Below, piece by piece: positions 5,495 to 6,624 of a stretch of 6,624 nt of DNA. The stretch spans positions 1 through 6,624 of the forward strand of contig WBUV01000182.1 of the NCBI GenBank assembly GCA_008933525.1. Reading direction: 5' to 3'. Within the stretch, counting starts at the first letter, position 1. The number at the start of each line of letters is the position of its first letter. Made by a program: the position numbers and the translations under genes. The notes under the pieces are model-generated. The model saw only the letters and a list, made by a program, of their open reading frames with translations, was not told the origin of the DNA and searched no databases. This DNA is from Bacteroidales bacterium (GTDB lineage: Bacteria > Bacteroidota > Bacteroidia > Bacteroidales > Tenuifilaceae).

Positions 5495-6622
5495 ATGGAT
5501 TTAGAAAAAGAAAAAAAAGCGGTAATTATTACAAGAAAAATAAAACTCTACATAGACGTACCTCCTGAAAACAAGGAGAAAAAGAACGAACTATATCGTA
5601 AACTTTATGATTGGCAAAAAATAGCTTATAAAGCAGCGAACATTGCTGCAACAAACCTCTATCTCCAGGATCAGGTTAAAGATCTCATTTACTTACAGGA
5701 TGATGTAAAAATTAAACTTGCAGACAGATTAAAAAATAATGATGGAATATTCAACTGCTCTAGAGATAATACGACATACAAGATTCTATCTCAAAAATTT
5801 AAAAACGAACTTCCTTCCTCTATTTTTTCTGCAATAAATCAATCAGTTTTTAAAAATTACATTTCCGAAAAGTCTGACTATTTCAATGGCATTAGAAGTT
5901 TGCGTAATTACAAAGCAAACATACCAATCCCTATTAGGGTTTTATCTATATACAATCTCAGATATGATCCTGAAATTAAAAACTTTCGCTTCTCTCTATT
6001 CCGAGATGAAAAGTATCATATTCCATTTAAAACTTACCTCGGCAGGGATAGAAGTAATAATAAGATAATTATTGAGAGATGTATAAAGCAAGAATACAAA
6101 ATCTGCGATTCACTTCTCACATTAAAAGACGGCGATATATTCTTATATCTTGTTGTTAAGATTCCCATAGAAACTAACAATTTATTCTTAAACGAGGCCA
6201 AAGTCAAACTCTCGTTTATGGCACCACTGATAGTAATATTCAATGAAAAAGAGTATATGTTTGGAGATAAGGAGAGTTATATCTACAAAAGGCTAGCCAT
6301 ACAACATGGATTAAGACGAAGACAAAGTATAATGAAATATAATACAGGAGGCAGAGGTCGTAAAAATAAAACTAAAGGAGTCGAAGAATTTAAAACCAAA
6401 GAAAAGAACTTTATAAACACTTACACTCATCAATTATCATATGAATTAGTTAAGTTCTGCTTAGACAATAAAATTGGGCGAATTAAACTTGTTGATATTG
6501 TCCAAACATCAGAAGATGCAAAAGAATTTCCTTTCGTTATCAGAAACTGGTCGTTTGGTAATTTTAGAGATAAATTAGAGTATAAGTGCAAAAAAAATAG
6601 CATAGAACTATTATACAACTAG
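5495..6622 (+). CDS. Compact Cas12/TnpB-like protein with inactivated, truncated RuvC domain
   Basis: This 375-aa protein has the layout of an RNA-guided Cas12/TnpB effector without nuclease residues. The N-terminal part (about 10-80, helical, with WQKIAYKAANIAATNLYLQ) and a middle beta-rich part (about 140-225) resemble the recognition and wedge regions of small Cas12 proteins. The RuvC-like region starts near 235. The usual GVDLG becomes KLSFM (238-242), placing S240 at the RuvC-I Asp. A Gly/Arg/Lys segment GGRGRKNK (285-292) and KEKNFINTYTHQLSYELVKF (302-321) match the family's connecting helix. In GRIKLVDI (328-335) V333 replaces the RuvC-II Glu. RNWSFGNFRDKLEYKCKKNS (350-369) is the typical post-RuvC-II block. 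TAG at 6620-6622 ends the protein before RuvC-III and the zinc ribbon. Cas12k, the inactive effector of type V-K transposons, also has Ser at the first site but is about 640 aa. It lies 10 bp after tnsC, probably in the same operon. A target-recognition role is inferred; a TldR-like repressor role is an alternative. Confidence 0.75.
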   Translation: MDLEKEKKAVIITRKIKLYIDVPPENKEKKNELYRKLYDWQKIAYKAANIAATNLYLQDQVKDLIYLQDDVKIKLADRLKNNDGIFNCSRDNTTYKILSQKFKNELPSSIFSAINQSVFKNYISEKSDYFNGIRSLRNYKANIPIPIRVLSIYNLRYDPEIKNFRFSLFRDEKYHIPFKTYLGRDRSNNKIIIERCIKQEYKICDSLLTLKDGDIFLYLVVKIPIETNNLFLNEAKVKLSFMAPLIVIFNEKEYMFGDKESYIYKRLAIQHGLRRRQSIMKYNTGGRGRKNKTKGVEEFKTKEKNFINTYTHQLSYELVKFCLDNKIGRIKLVDIVQTSEDAKEFPFVIRNWSFGNFRDKLEYKCKKNSIELLYN

Positions 6623-6624
6623 TT

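Larger units (their letters stand above)
2214..6624 (+). mobile_element. Mu/Tn7-like transposon with inactive Cas12-like gene, left end to window edge
   Basis: The element is defined by adjacent TnsB-type transposase, TnsC-type ATPase and Cas12/TnpB-like genes on one strand, plus a plausible left terminus. TGTACA at 2214-2219 resembles the 5'-TGT terminal bases of Mu and Tn7-family elements, including the TGTACA start known from type V-K CRISPR-associated transposons. It lies just after the neighbouring operon's terminator and just before a cluster of candidate transposase binding repeats. The 5 bp before it (AATTT, 2209-2213) would be the target duplication. The right end, a second copy of the duplication, TniQ and any guide-RNA locus would be beyond 6624. 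The gene set is well supported; the exact left boundary is tentative because the matching end is not visible. Confidence 0.7.

Noticed and set aside
5886..6618. Short ORFs at 5886-6068 (+), 6034-6243 (-) and 6430-6618 (-)
   Set aside because: All overlap the Cas12-like gene in other frames and have no recognisable content.

Overview
The window is AT-rich DNA that looks like a Bacteroidetes chromosome or a metagenomic contig from that phylum. The support is a textbook Bacteroidetes promoter (TTTG, 20 bp, TAATTTTG) before the toxin gene, Lys/Asn/Ile-rich proteins, weak Shine-Dalgarno use, and a transposase whose N-terminal style resembles Bacteroidetes Mu-like transposases. No rRNA, tRNA or recognisable CRISPR array is present.

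Left part (1-2200), a defence or stress island. It opens with the 3' end of a type I restriction specificity subunit (hsdS, 2-577). A non-coding spacer with TGTTAA-type palindromes follows. Next is a tight three-gene operon (861-2141): a HigB/RelE-like toxin, an XRE-family HigA antitoxin with a C-terminal extension, and a SecB-like chaperone. This is the layout of a toxin-antitoxin-chaperone (TAC) module, in which the chaperone protects the antitoxin. The operon closes with a clear intrinsic terminator (2159-2197).

Right part (about 2214-6624), a Mu/Tn7-like transposon whose right end lies outside the window. It begins 16 bp after the terminator at a candidate TGTACA terminus. A left-end region follows with four same-strand copies of a motif close to AAGTAGAAAT, plausibly transposase binding sites. 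Then come a sigma70-like promoter and a perfect 17-bp-arm hairpin with extended outer arms. After these an operon-like run encodes a TnsB/MuA-type DDE transposase (690 aa), a small TnsC/MuB-type AAA+ ATPase (234 aa) and a compact 375-aa Cas12/TnpB-related protein.

The main discovery candidate is that third gene. Its C-terminal half has the Cas12/TnpB RuvC architecture, but the RuvC-I Asp is apparently Ser, the RuvC-II Glu is apparently Val, and the protein stops before RuvC-III and the zinc ribbon. A naturally inactive Cas12-like protein co-transcribed with TnsB and TnsC is the logic of type V-K CRISPR-associated transposons (Cas12k), which are known from cyanobacteria. Here it appears in a much smaller form in an apparent Bacteroidetes background. 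The working hypothesis is an RNA-guided, TnsB/TnsC-driven transposon that uses a minimal inactive Cas12/TnpB derivative. TniQ, a guide RNA or array, and the right end are not visible, so RNA guidance is inferred and not shown.
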